From Oscheius onirici (lineage: Eukaryota > Nematoda > Chromadorea > Rhabditida > Rhabditidae): 64,000 bases of DNA. The translations under genes were made by a program, and so were the position numbers. Under the pieces are notes generated by a model. It saw nothing but the letters and a program-made list of their open reading frames with translations. It did not search any database and was not told the DNA's origin. Positions within the stretch are counted from its first letter, which is position 1, and each line of letters opens with the position of its first letter. Below are positions 45,580-58,003 of this stretch, one piece after another. Location: positions 4,278,001 through 4,342,000 of the forward strand of contig OW051471.1 of assembly GCA_932521025.1 (NCBI GenBank), in the 5' to 3' direction.

Positions 45580-48500
45580 ATGCCGGTAGTTAAAACAACA
45601 GCTCGTCGGCTCATTCCAGTCAAAGGACCTGCCAAGCAAACCCCGGCTCAAGATCAAAAGACTTTTAAAAAAGCGCCAGTGAAGAGAATTGGCATGTCTC
45701 TCACAAAGCCAGCTCAAAAAACCCCATCAGGTTTATTCTAAAAAATACAGCTGACAGTGCTTCTTTTTAGTGAGGGTGTTGAAGAGAGATCGCGTTCAGA
45801 CGAAGTTGTATCAAGCTCCTGCTATTTCAACGCTTCAAGTTGCTCATTCGAAGAAGGCGAAAAAGCCAACGCCGAAAAAGTTGAAGGACAAGAATAACAA
45901 CAAAGTCATCAAGAAGGTCGACGCGGGAAAGGTGAAGAAGGGAGCGGCAAAAGTGACTAAGTCGAAGAAGGGCAATGATCGTCTGGTCCCAAGAAATATA
46001 AATGTCGACACGGTGAGTGAAGTAAACTTTAAGGAGTACAAAGTGTTTCCAGGAGAACTGTTTTGTGTCAGATAGTTCAGTCCCTGAGTTTGTCAGCATC
46101 AATACCTACCACAGATGGCTGATTCGGGCCTTGTTGAAAAACAATATGACCGAACTGAAGGCTGTGATGAAGTCAAACAAGATCTCTTCCGATGACTTTC
46201 ACAAGTCTTTCTCGTACAGTGATTGCCGCACTGCTGAATCGATTGTCATTTTGACAGGAGACTCGAAACTCATCGAAGAGTGCTACAAGATGAGGGAGGC
46301 TCTAGACGAGAAAAAGCGGATTCATCCGGAACCGAACATGCTCCAAAGGGTTTGATTTTTTCTGGAAGGAAGTATGAAAGAAGAGTTCAGAAGTCGACTG
46401 GACAGAGGAACTTTTACATGTTGGGAAGAGCTACGAGAGCCATTGAGATGAGTCGAGGAGGCCGAGAAGGCAACAACGCGTTTCTCAACTACGAGACTCA
46501 GTCGAGTCGATATGACCGGGATGCTTTGGTTCAGCTGGTCGAGAAGGGCACAGAGTACAAGGAACTCTTGAAGATGAGTCAGCTGAAACATAGTTGTAAG
46601 TCTTTCTATAAAATCCAAGAATAGGATTATAGTCTTTCAAATGAATCAACTGGAAGAGCATGTTGTGACGGCTGTAAGAAGGGGACATTGTGAACTGGCC
46701 CAGGCCATAGCCTCAGCAGATGCTGAGTATTGTTGCAATGATTTGCACAGAATCACTCTCAAGTCGGTATTATGAGAGAGACTTATCAAAAGGACATTTA
46801 CAGAGTCGGAGGAAAGCTGCCACAAAAGATTCTCGGAGCGTCCGTAGTCAAAAAGTGTTTCCGTAACCAAAACATTACTCCCTTGCACACGGCTGCTATC
46901 AATCCAGACGGAGCCAAGGTTTGAACATGTGTCTTCAAACAGCGACAGCGTTTTTAGATGTTGGAGCAGTTGCGAGCCGTCGATCCAAATATCAACGTTC
47001 CGGATCAGGGTAACTGGTACACAATTCATTATGGTAATGCTTGTTTGTTCAAAAACAAAAAGGTTTTCAGCCGCCGTGAACCGCAATCCCGGAGCATTGC
47101 AGTTCCTGCTTCGAAACGGAGCTGCTCCGAGTATGTTGAACAAGAAACATCAGAGTCCCCTTCATGTGGCAGCAATTGCTGGAAGAGCCGAGACAGTCAA
47201 GGTTCTTCTCGAGGCAATTTCAAAGCTCGAGAAGGGAGACAGCGGCGAAGGACCTCAACGAGCCAAGTCGCTGATTAACACCAGGACAAGAGAAGGTGAT
47301 ACTGCGCTTCTACTTGCAGTGAAGAATGGACACGTCGACGTGGTCAAGACTCTTTTGGACAATGAGATCGTCCTTGCTGATGCGCCGTCGTCTACTATAA
47401 CCAACAAGGTGACTCCACTTATGGTGAGTCAAACAAATTGAAAATGCAAAAAAAAATCGGTTCTTTAGTTGGCCTCTTCTCTGGGTTATCTGGAAATTGC
47501 CAAGCTTCTCGTGTCAAAAGGAGCCCTGATCGAGGGCAAGGACAAGAAGAAGAGAACCGCTTTGACCTATTCCGTTCTCAATGGACAACATCATACTGCA
47601 GCTTATCTATTGTCGATGGGAGCGAGTCTTCTGAAAGGCGACTCGTCTGGAAACTCCCCTGCTCATTACGCGTCTGCCTACGGTTGGTTGCACTGTCTGG
47701 AACTTCTCGCCGAGGTCGATCCCGACTGTCTCAGTCTGGAGAACGACTGGAAGATTACACCACTGACTGTGGCCTTTATGAAAGGACACTACGGAATCGT
47801 CTCTTGGCTTCTGGATGGAGAGTACAAAGACCATGTGAATATTAACGCCAAGGATTCTGAGGGATACACTCTCCTTTCGTGTCTCTTAGCTTTCTCTGAT
47901 CCCGATGTTCATGGCCAACTCCCAGAACAGATTGACTATGTAGATTCTCCTTTCTGTCTCAAATATTCTTCAAATTTAGTTACTTGACAAAGGAGCGGAC
48001 TGTAGTCTGACAGACAGTTACAACAACACAATTCTGCACGACTTTGCCAGTCTCAAGATCAAGTTAATCAAAGCGGGAGACAAAGAGAGGAAGGGAATGA
48101 CGGAACAACAGTATCGTCAATGCTTTGAGAAGCTGTTGAAGAAGGCTCCAAACACTGTCAATGCTCGCAATGAGAACCTACAGACTCCACTTCATATGGC
48201 CCTCAATCAGGGAAACCTCAGAATTTTCAACTGGATGCTCCAGACAGTCGATGTGACGGAACTGCTCAAAGAAAAATGGTAACTTGGAGTGAGATGAAGA
48301 AAATGAGTGTTTAGGACAGCCAACGAGAACTTCCTGCATGCAATGTTCAGGGTGCCATCAACTGTTTGGAACGAAAGTGATTGGAATGATCTCCGATGTC
48401 CACCCAACGAACTTTACGACATTCTGCCAATTCTCAAGAAACTTCAAAAACAAATGCCCAACGAGTTTTCCAACTGGCTTTGTGAAAAGAACACGGAGGA

Positions 48501-51500
48501 ACAAGAGCCGGCGTTGGCTTTGGTTCATTCTCTGAGCTTGACTGGGCACAAGGACCGAAGGAATGAGAACTCGAAGCCTTTCATGAGCTACATGTGCGAT
48601 GTCATCGGCTGGATCTGTGACCTTCATCCAAAAACTCCGACTTTATTGCTCGAAGAGACGGATACGAGAGGAACAATCAGTCTCCTGGTGTACTCGTTCA
48701 ACATTCCTCTTGAGGACGGATCATTACAGCTTCTCAAAACGATTGTCGAAAAGGCTAGAGAAAGTGGAGAACTATCGTAGGACAACTTTATAAATCAATA
48801 CACCGACGTTTTTAAGGAAACTTTTGAGGCAAGAAGTCAACAAAGTACCTTTACCGTTTGTAGCCCTCACAAGCAATGTTGCCGCTCTTCGATATCTGCT
48901 TCAAGTTTCGAAAGAACAAAATCTAACCAAAGGATTCCACAATGCTATAATGGCGGGACAGCAAGAAGGAAACATTTGTTAGTTCTTTTCATTGTGAAGC
49001 AAAATTCTTATTTAGGGAAGGAGCTAAAGAAGAGTCTCCTGATCAAAATGATTGAGAACACAAATTTTGATCTTATGGGAGAGCTGGTAATGACTCTGGA
49101 AGACTGGAAGGCAAAGGATGCCGATGGAAACTCGGCCTGGCACTATGCGGCCAAGTCCAGCCACCATAGAACTCTGTCGCTCTTGAAAATTCTGGAAACC
49201 AGAGGTGTGCCTAGAGAGCGAAACGGCCGTGGAGCTACTCCTCTTCACGTCGCAGTTCAAAGCTGTGATGGTTCGGCGAATTCTGTTCTGGAGCCGATTG
49301 AATGGCTGGTGACCAAAAGCAATGTGGCTGAACAGGACGCTTTTGGACGGACTGCCGTGCATTATGCCTTTGCTACTTTCGATCAGTTGAACAACCGAAA
49401 CCTAGGAGCTGTAGAGAAGGATCCCATTGCCGTTGTTTCAGTTCTCGCCATGGACATCGACGAAGAAGAGCTGAACGTAGCAGACGTTGATGGTAATACG
49501 GCTCTTCATCTTGCCGCTGCTGCCGGAGCCAATATCTGTGCTGTCACCTTGTTGAGGAAAGGAGCTAAGGTGTCTGTCAAGAACAAGGACGGCAACACAC
49601 CTCTAGCACTGGCTGTGCTGAAAGGACGGCAAGGAGTGTCTCTTACTCTAATCCAGGCCAACAGCAGTGTGACTGAACAAGTCATCGAGGTGCGAAGAGA
49701 AAAGGAAAAGGAGATCCAGTGGATCTGGAACAGTCTGAAAGAAGAAGAGGAGGTGGTTCCCAATTCGACCATTCCGGCTCAGATTGTGAAGAGAGGTCTC
49801 AATTGGGCAGCTATGGTCTACGTTTTATTGGATTGTCTCGGAAAAAATACTAATTCAATGGCTCAAATCACTGCCTGTGCTCTTCGTGAGAAACAGTACA
49901 ACCTAGCCAATCAACTGCTGAAGTCGCTTGAAGCGCTTCTAGATGGAAAACCTTTGATAACTGAAGAAGATCTGATTCTCGTCTTTGCCGAATCGTGCAA
50001 AAGTGAGTTCAAAACTAGTTTCACCTCTTTCTGTTGTCTATGCATGATTGTGTTCAGACGGTGGTGTCATTGTACCTGTGAAAGAGCCTTCTCCTAATCC
50101 TTTCGGAACTGGGTTTTTCGGGAAAAGATACCGCTTGAATAAACGGCAGCAACTGCAACAACCACAACATGTTGCTTCTGTCTCTGTTGAATGTAATGCT
50201 TTGATAGTCTAACAGCTTATCGTCTTTATTCCTAAACAACAAAGTATTTTCAGGTCAAACTCTCGAAGAGGAGTCAGTGAAAAAAACTGTTCTTGAACGT
50301 CTCCTGTCCCTTGGATGTCCCATTCTGAAAAATGGGACCTGCCCTGCTTTGGAAACTGCTCTCTTCAACCAAGCCTGGCATCTGGCTGACTTCTTCAAGG
50401 AGAGAATAGGTCGCGAGGCTTGGAGTCAATGGAAGCCGGTTCATGTGGACGAGGGTCCTTTGAAGGCTCTTCTTCTGGCAGGCAATGTCTTCAGAGTGGA
50501 CTTCTCCAGGTGGATTGATAACATTACCAAGCTCAAGCACATGAAGTAAGATATTTTCTTCTCCTTCCATTTTTCACCCATTTTCAGTGCTCTGACCTGT
50601 TCAATGACTCTTCCTGTCCCTAAAGCACTTACTGGTCTGATCGATGGAAAATTCACCGGTCTTGGATGGGCTGCTCTTCATGGCAATGATGATCTTGTTT
50701 ACCTCCTGCGAAAAAAAGGATTTAATGTGAATTCGGCAGATGAACAAGGTCGAACTCCTCTGATGATGGCCGTTCTAGCAAACGAAGAAAAAGTCATCAC
50801 TGCACTTTGCAACGACAAATTGTACCATGTGGTTGAAGCGAAGAAGGACAAGAACGTGGTCAAGATGAAGATGAGTCTCGGAAATCATTTGGCTTTCACT
50901 TTGAATGGGAGAAAGAGAAAGACTTCTGAGAGTGAGAATGAGAATGGAGAGGACAGTGGCTCGGATCAGGAAACGGAAGAAGAGGAGGAAGAGACCAAAG
51001 AAAAACCATCGGCCAAGAAGCTGAAGATCACAAATAAATCGCTGAAACTCGACCTAAAGGACAAGAAGGGAAGGAACATACTGCATTATCTTGTCGAGCC
51101 TGTGGCCTGGGAAAATGTGGAACTGTTGACTTTGTTCGCGAAGGAGAACAAGACATTGATCAAGAAACTCTTGCAAGAAAAAGATTCTGAAGGAAACACA
51201 CCAGTAATGTTGGCAGCCAAAAACAAGCAGAGGAGGATGACCAAGACTATGACTGACATCTCGGGAGAGAATATCAAGTGAGTTTGGGCAAACTACTAGA
51301 GTTCTTTAACTGAGCTATTCATATCTTCTGACCCATCCTTTCAGAATCGACCCGATCGTGATGCCACCGGTCGATCATTTACTCTGCCCATACGATATCT
51401 CATCAGATTCAGCAGCTTTCATAAAGCAGTTCGCTGCTGCCAATGACACGAAAAAGCCGAAAGAGGCTGAGAACAGACCACACAAACTGACAGGATTCAA

Positions 51501-53280
51501 GGACAGTGGTCTGGTCGTCTACGATGACAACACTAGTCAGTACTTCAAAGTAGGCCGTTTGTAGAGATCAAAAAGAGAGTTTTGTAGGTTCTGTTGAACA
51601 AGTCTGACCTCTCCTACGGTCGCTTCGGTTTGTTTTCTGATTTAACAGTAGGAGATAGTTTTTAGGATTCCACAACTTTTACCGAATGGAGTTGGTCAAG
51701 CGAAGAGACACGGAGCTATACAATATCTTCACTAACTGGTAAAAATGCGTTTTGGATTCAAAATGGAGTTCAGGGGAAGAATCGGATGCGATGACGGAGA
51801 GTATCAAAACACTCCTTTCGGAACTCTAGAAGCCGCTGCCAAGGAATTTCGTTCCATTTTCAAGAGCAAAACTGGACAGGACTGGCTGCCTCTTCAGAAC
51901 TTCAAAGACATTCCAAAAAAGTATCGACTGATCAAGGTGGACAAGTCTCCGAACAGTTTGGCAGAATTGGAACTTCCAAAATTAAAAAAGGAAGACGAGA
52001 AGGACGAGGTCCGCGCCTTCATTCGCGACGTCTCGGATCCAGAAAAATTGAAAGAGTTCCAGAACAATGTGGGTTGAAACATAATGATCGAGCTGAACAA
52101 AGTTCAGATTCGCAGAAACCTCACTTGCAGTTCTCCCTTTGGTCGCGTAACCAAGGAGGCGATTCAAAAAGGTCGTGAAATATTGAAGGACTGCGAGGTT
52201 GTGGCTAAGCAGATCCAGGAAGCTATCGACAACAAAGGGGATACCCAAGAAAAGATTATTCGACTCCTCAATCAAGCTGTAAGTGACTTCGAAAAATGGC
52301 AAATTAACTGATTCAGAATGATCTGTCTAGCGAATTCTACAGTGTGATTCCCATTGGAAACGCGGAATACTCGGCACTGAGGAGATACGATGACGCGGGA
52401 TCGATCCAAGAGGCTCTCGGCCAGCTCAACCGTTTGTCCGAAGTGGAAATTGCCGCGAGAATTCTTACTGGCTCAGCTGAGAGACAGGATGTCGAGAGAA
52501 TCTCCTACATTCAGTCGGCTATGGAATGCGGACTGAGAGCCATGAATCCGGACGAAGGTTTGTAGAGTTTGCTTCGCGTCTGAAGTCTAGTTTAGCCATG
52601 AGCCAAAACATCCTCCAGTGGATTCACAATACGAAAAACGCAAATCATCAAATCAAGGTTGGAATGTTTTGGAGCTGAAGAATACTGGAACATTTAGGGA
52701 ATCATGGAAATCACTCCAAAGAGATCGGTCGAAAAATTTGAAAAGTTTGCGAACGAAGAAAATCAACAGTATCTCCTTCATGGTACCAGAGCCGTCAACG
52801 TCGTTTCCCTGCTGAGAGATGGCTTCCTCATCGACCCTCAGAACACCCAGATTAATGGACGATTATTCGGCGATGTAAGAAAGTGCAATTGAAAATAATA
52901 GTCTGTTTCAGGGAATCTATCTGGCAGACTGTTTCGGAAAGAGTCACGCCTACTGTCAAGACTCGGCTGGTGGCTGGAAGTACATGCTCGTCTGTCAGGT
53001 AACCTGTCCTTCTTCTTTTTGATACAATCTTCAGGTGAGTTTCGGAAAGCTGGCAGTTCGAGACAAGAACCTGTACAAGGAAGAAAATTTGAAGAGCTAC
53101 GACTCTTTCCACATGCAGGGAACCTTCTATCCGAAGACTTCCTTGACTATTGATGGAGTCTCCATGCCGTTTGGACCGGTCAAAGAGAGTGAGACCAACC
53201 ACTGGAGAAACGATTATTCCGAGTTCATTATCCGTGATCCAAACAGAGTCTTGCCCCGTTTCATCATTATGTACAAGTAG
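45580..53280 (+). CDS. pme-5: giant ankyrin-repeat / WGR poly(ADP-ribose) polymerase (tankyrase-type, PME-5)
   Basis: NAD+-dependent PARP, about 2,200 residues by exon count, matching nematode PME-5. ATG at 45580 directly after TTTTTCAG. The N-terminus is very basic (KKPTPKKLKDKNNNKVIKKV). Ankyrin repeats run from about 47,130 to 50,780: SPLHVAAIAGRAETVKVLLE, DTALLLAVKNGHVDVVKTLL, TPLHMALNQGNLRIFNWML, NTALHLAAAAGANICAVTLL, TPLMMAVLANEEKVITAL. A Lys/Glu-rich linker lies near 50,910-51,040. The WGR domain is at 51,350-51,900 (the WGR codons span the intron at about 51,740). The PARP regulatory helices follow (52,090-52,550), then the catalytic domain: LLHGTR (His), GIYLADCFGKS (Tyr) and DYSEFIIRDPNRVLPRF (Glu), so the H-Y-E triad is intact. 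About 20 short introns. Confidence 0.95.
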
Positions 53281-53605
53281 TCCTCAATTGTCTTCATATA
53301 TACCTCATAAATAAAATCTCACACTGAACCAACTCGACTTGTAGTGGATGGAAGAGCATGCAAACAAACAGCGGAAGGTATAATGCTTTTTGAGGTCTCA
53401 ATATCGATGTGGTAACTGTACAATTCTCTTCGTTCAAACACTGGAGTACCTCTGGAAAAGTAATCTCCGAAGATTCAGCTGTGAAGCAACATGTGAAGTA
53501 AGAAAACTAACAAAAGTCCGATAAAAGATTGCGAGTCGAGTCAAGTAAACACGAAACTGCGAGAAATTTGATAGTTTTACCATTGTGCATCTTCTGTTCT
53601 TGGCC

Positions 53606-54419
53606 ATGCGACTGGGATCTCTCTTCTGTCTGGTGGTCATCATCGGCATGGTAGATCAAGTTCTCCTTCAATTCTAACTGTACATTTAGGCGGCTACTAT
53701 ACTTGGGCACCAAGCCGGCTCGAGCCGGACGGTTTTTTGCGATTTTCTCCAAATCTGCTCAAATTTTCTCGATTTTTTTTCCAGAAATTGGTTACTGCTT
53801 AGCTGACTTCTAGAAAACAAGAAATTGAAAATTAAATTAGTAATTTTCGAGAAAATGGAAAAGCTCGGCGGCTCGAGCCGGCACGTTTTCTATTTTCCTC
53901 GAAAATTACTAATTTAAATTCCAATTTCTTGTTTGCTAGAAGTCAACAAAGCAGTAAATAATGAAAAAATCGAGAAAATTGGAGCAGATTTGGAGAAAAT
54001 CGCAAAAAACCTTCCGGCTCGAGCCGGCTCGGTGCCCAAGTATAGCGTCTACCACTGTCGGGACGGAGAAGATTGACGAGTCGACTGCCTCTTCGATATC
54101 AAGAGAAAAAGGAAATGTGTCCGTCGTAGTCTCTACCTCTGATGGAAACCATTCGGCAGTCGATATCAATCTCACGGAAGCTCTCGGCGTTTATGGATGG
54201 GGCGGAATTCGACGTCGCGGTGGTATTCCTGGACTGCCCGATATAATCCCCGGTCTTGGTAATCTTGATCCAAAAGGTATCGCACTAAAAACATGCCAAC
54301 TTTCAAGAATATCGTTGCTAACAACAAAGAAGCAGGGAAAGACCATCAAGAAACTGATCAAAGGTCAACTGAAGAAGTATCTAGCTGGCATTTTAGTTCT
54401 TACAAGGGAAGGTTTTTAG
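53606..54419 (+). CDS. small secreted Gly/Pro-rich protein, exon interrupted by a foldback element
   Basis: ATG at 53606, signal peptide MRLGSLFCLVVIIGM, intron 53,651-53,689, then MAATI. The frame resumes after the inserted element as ASTTVGTEKIDESTASSISR, then ALGVYGWGGIRRRGGIPGLP and IIPGLGNLDPKG. The 339-bp element lies in the exon between duplicated TATA sites; removing it and one TATA restores a continuous reading frame. The C-terminus is ambiguous (stop 54419 if the last GTATCG is not a donor). The mature peptide is rich in G, P, I and R and might be an antimicrobial or cuticle-type peptide; family unknown. Confidence 0.55.
53702..54040. mobile_element. foldback element inserted in an exon, TATA target duplication
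   Basis: Perfect terminal repeat CTTGGGCACC / GGTGCCCAAG, then AAGCCGGCTCGAGCCGG on both arms, AT-rich inner arms, and a central GGCGGCTCGAGCCGGCACG. Flanked by TATA (53,698-53,701 and 54,041-54,044), or TA if the termini are read as TACTTGG. Confidence 0.85.
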
Positions 54420-54588
54420 TTGGGTGTGGGATATCGAGATGAGCCCGATGGCATTCGAAACGGCATCGAAAATAATGGTGTTTGCCAGATTTTCAGCGGA
54501 ATGAATCGCCACTAGAGCGGTTTTAATTTTGGTGTTTCCGTGCCCCAGCACTTGACTAAACGGCGCATCTTCTAACGCAAGTAAACAA

Positions 54589-54651
54589 GTGGCGCAGAGT
54601 CTGTGCTGTCGCTTACAACATTTTTCTTTTCGGGTTCGATTCTATTCACCC
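54589..54651 (+). ncRNA. tRNA-like block (Val-like loop), left arm
   Basis: GTGGCGCAGAGTCTGTGC, then TCGCTTACAACA (anticodon loop compatible with UAC), then TTCGGGTTCGATTCTATTC (B-box and T-arm). An opposed copy is at 55,037-55,098. Confidence 0.45.
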
Positions 54652-55097
54652 ATAAACCTTTTTTGCAAATTTTTTCCAAGCAGTATTTGCTTACACAACC
54701 TCTATTTTCAGCACAGAACCGAGAAAATTGAAAACACGACCTCTTTCACACTCAATTACATCTAATTATGGTCCATCAGTTGACTGTCGTTTTTCAGGCC
54801 GTAAAAGTGTTTTTCGTGCTTTACGATGTTCTGCAAAGATATAGCTTTTGATCTCCTCTACGACTTTCTAGAACATCACAAAGCGCGGAAACCAATTCTT
54901 CCAATCGAAAAACGACAGTCAACTGATTAGCTATAATTAGATGTAATTGAGTGTGAAAGAGGTCGTGTTTTCAATTTTCTCGGTTCTGTGCTGAAAATAG
55001 AGGTTGTGTAAGCAAATACTGCTTGGAAAAAATTTATGGGTGAATAGAATCGAACCCGAAAAGAAAAATGTTGTAAGCGACAGCACAGACTCTGCGC
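54592..55097. mobile_element. foldback element with a tRNA-like block in each arm
   Basis: Arms of about 200 bp. Left: GCGCAGAGTCTGTGCTGTCG, GGGTTCGATTCTATTCACCC, TAATTAGATG-type AT-rich DNA, TCAGTTGACTGTCGTTTTTC. Right: the same in reverse, ending TCTGCGC. Loop about 90 bp. The right end abuts the retrotransposon remnant. Confidence 0.85.
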
Positions 55098-55098
55098 A
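55037..55098 (-). ncRNA. tRNA-like block, right arm
   Basis: The minus strand repeats the 54,589-54,651 block: CTGCGCAGAGTCTGTGCTGT, TCGCTTACAACA, then CGGGTTCGATTCTATTC. Confidence 0.45.
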
Positions 55099-56810
55099 GT
55101 ACAATGGCATCTGTGAAGTTCTGAACATGGCTCGAGATGTCGCTGCCGAGGAGATTCCCCAGACCGACAGGATCTCAATGGGCACCAAAGCCTTATATGA
55201 AGAACGTCGCTTACTGCTGTCGAGGAACGATGTCCAGGCCCGAATTCAACTGGTCCAAGCCAACAAAGTGCTGCGTGTATCATTAACTTCCGATATTGAG
55301 AGAAGACTACTGCTGCGCTACCACCAGACGCTTCTAAGAAACTCTTCGAGGCTGTCTCGGCACCGGTGATGTGGCAGCTGAAGAAGACCGATGGAACTCA
55401 AACTACGAAACGGCAAGAAGTAGTAGAAAGGGTCAAAGAATTTTTCGAAGAACTCTACAAACAGACGATCCAAGTCCAGCCACAAGGGCAACTCCATCTC
55501 GAAGACGTGCCTCCTATCATGGAAGACGAAGTTTGGAAGCAGTTGAAGAGAATGAAGCTCCGTACAGCTCCTGGCCATGATTCGATTACGACAATGATGC
55601 TTCGATCTGCTGAGCGAGAAATGGTACCAATACTGTCGCATCTTTTCACTCGGATACTTCAAGAGCGTCAAGTTCCGCCAGGATTTGCTGACTCTGTGAC
55701 TACACTTATTCCGAAGAAAGGAGATACCACTGAATTGACCAACTATCGTCCCATTTCTGTGCTTCCTGCTCCTTATAAGCTGTTTACAAGGATTTTGATG
55801 GCCAGAATGCACAGCTCGCTTGAATTCAACCAACCGGTAGAGCAAGCTGGCTTTAGACGTCACTTCTCCACAGTCGAACACCTGCACACAGTAAAGCAAC
55901 TAATCGACAAGGCCTACATCTACCGCAACCACATTTACATGGTTTTCGTCGATTTTCGTAAGGCTTATGATACTATCGAATGGGTTGCTGTCTGGAATAC
56001 ACTGTTGAGACACGGAACGGATCCAATTTACGTCGAAATGCTGAAGAAGATCTACACGGGTGCGTCATGCAGCGTTAAAGTACTCGAGGAGCTGGTGAAC
56101 GTGTCCATAGAGCGGGGAGTCCGACTGGGCTGCGTGCTTTCTCCAATACTCTTCAATGCCATATTGAAGGATGTTTTTCGTCAACTGGATTGGTACAACA
56201 TCGGAGTCAACATCAATGGCCGAAAGCTGAGTCATCTCAGATACGCGGATGACCTTGTTCTAATCGGAAGAAGTTTGGGAGTAGTCCAACGAATGGTTAA
56301 TGAGTTAGAAGTGGCTAGCCGCACGGTTGGGTTGGAGATCAACCGTCTGAAAACAGTCGCCATGACAAACGCCTCCGAAGATAATCTTCTGCTAAATGGG
56401 TCTCCAATTCAATTCGTCAAACACTTCGTATATCTTGGAAGCTCGATAACATGTATAGACCAGGATCGGGAACTATCGCGCAAGATTGGATCAGCTTGGG
56501 CCGCTTTCAACAAGCACAGGATGTTCATGTCCCGAAGAAATGTGCCGATGAGGATGAAGAAACGGGTATTCTTAACATGTATCGTCCCCAGTCTCCTATA
56601 CGGCAGCAAAGTATGGAGTCTACGAACCGACACCCAACGGAAAGTTGCTGCTGTTCAAAGACATATGGAGAGAGCAATGCTTGGACTGAGCCTCATAAAC
56701 AGAGTGAGAAACGAGGAGATTCGAAGACGAACGGAACTACCGGACGTCCTATATATGGGAAAAGAAAGCTTAAATGGGCGCAGAAATTGGCTAATACAAC
56801 TTGTGCTACG
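55098..56810 (+). pseudogene. RTE-clade non-LTR retrotransposon, reverse transcriptase remnant
   Basis: A long RT frame (55,366-56,829) has LIPKKGDTTELTNYRPISVL, QAGFRRHFSTVEHLHTV, the catalytic FVDFRKAYDTIEW and RYADDLVLIG, and the RTE-type tail NGSPIQFVKHFVYLGSSIT and LLYGSKVWSLR. The upstream RT-linker part (55,100-55,360) is in another frame (RRLLLRYHQTLL), so one frameshift lies near 55,330-55,360. Another lies near 56,745-56,755, where RRRTELPDVL continues in the next frame as RKLKWAQKLA. The endonuclease half is absent. Not expected to be mobile by itself. Confidence 0.88.
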
Positions 56811-57440
56811 CCCCTTCGGGGATAAGTGACTTAGTTTTGTCCTTTTCAAAACATAACAGTTAATAGTTTGCTGTTTGATCCCTCTTCAGATCAATTAATA
56901 GATAAAGTAGCTTAAATACTGTACACGAAGCAAAAAGACAATCTGCAAGGTCTGAAAGTACAGAGACAGATCTCTGTCCCTCTGTCTTTTTCTCTCTCTG
57001 TCCTTCTGTCCCTCTGTTCCTCTCTTTTCTTCTGCCCCTATTTCCCTCTATCCCCCAGTCCCTCTCTGACCCTCTGTCTCTATGTCCCTCTGTTTCTAAT
57101 TTTTCGACACTTTCTCTCTGTCCACCCTTGCATTCTGCAATGTGCTCTGCCCTTCCCGGTTTTCTCCTCTATCCCTGTTCTCCAGTTGTGATATTGCCCC
57201 TTTGAAGCTAAACTTATAGTAGAAACTCCCTAAAGGTATTCCAGTATTTCTAACCCAGCACTTGATTCTCTACTGTCTGGAAACTCTCTCCAGTCAAAAA
57301 AAATGCAAGTCCATTCACTTGCAAAATGACTTCTAAACTGGTTACACTAACTCCTTTCCCCTTAATTGTGTGCACAAATTGCTCCATTTTGATTGCCAAT
57401 TAAAGCTTCCGACAGACAGACAGAGACCTGGGAGCACAAA
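56800..57440. repeat. dispersed repeat and TCTGTCCC-rich low-complexity DNA
   Basis: 56,800-56,900 matches the repeat in the pinin intron (19,479-19,580). 56,965-57,120 is pyrimidine-rich, made of CTCTGTCCCTCTGT-type units. About 57,200-57,440 is related to the repeat at 2,940-3,420 (TTGTGTGCACAAATT core, GACAGACAGACAGAGACCTG). No gene. Confidence 0.6.
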
Positions 57441-57670
57441 GTTCATTTTCTTCTTCGAAAACTTCTTTATAATGTTTAATAACACAAAATTGGAGAGAAA
57501 AATGCCGAAAAATAGTACATTTGCAAGCTCACAAGTACCTACGAAGATCCGATTTTTCGAATAAAATGTCGTTTGAATGCGCGCCAGAGACGGGTACTGT
57601 ACTTAAAGCGGGCCTACCTCTACCCCCCGTTTGAATTTGGAGCCGAAAATTCAGCGCAAGCGCGGCGACG

Positions 57671-57742
57671 GTGCCTTACTGGCGCAGTGGGTAAAGCGTT
57701 TGTTTCTTATAATTTTGAAGTCTCGGGTTCGATTCCTTATTA
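57671..57742 (+). ncRNA. tRNA-like block, left arm (Lys-like loop)
   Basis: GTGCCTTACTGGCGCAGTGG GTAAAGCG (A-box), TGTTTCTTATAAT (loop compatible with CUU), TCGGGTTCGATTCCT (B-box). Stems other than the T-arm are weak. Confidence 0.45.
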
Positions 57743-57931
57743 TGATCCTCAGTTTTTATGTATAAATTTATGACCAAATTGCTTTTTTTCACACATAATA
57801 AACCTCTTTCAACTGATTTTCAACATTTTTTTTGTGTTCTGATGAATAAAGTCGTCCAAAGTGAAGTAGTTCATAAACTAACTGGAGCATTATTGAATTG
57901 AAGCATTATTGAATTCAAAAACGAAACTATT

Positions 57932-58003
57932 CCCCTCACTGGGGGATCGAACTTGACCCATGATCAGATTCGTAGGCGGCGCACTTATCCACTGCGCCAT
58001 TCC
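57932..58003 (-). ncRNA. tRNA-like block, right arm
   Basis: The minus strand reads ATGGCGCAGTGGATAAGTGC (A-box), CCTACGAATCTGATCATGG, then CAAGTTCGATCCCCC (B-box). More diverged from its partner than arms of the other elements. Confidence 0.45.

Noticed and set aside
55318..55899. 193-codon frame antisense to the reverse transcriptase
   Set aside because: Shadow frame of the RT ORF.
57671..57742. A genuine tRNA gene with a UUA (suppressor-like) anticodon
   Set aside because: The loop could be read so, but the anticodon and acceptor stems do not pair; a Lys-like degenerate block inside a transposon is simpler.
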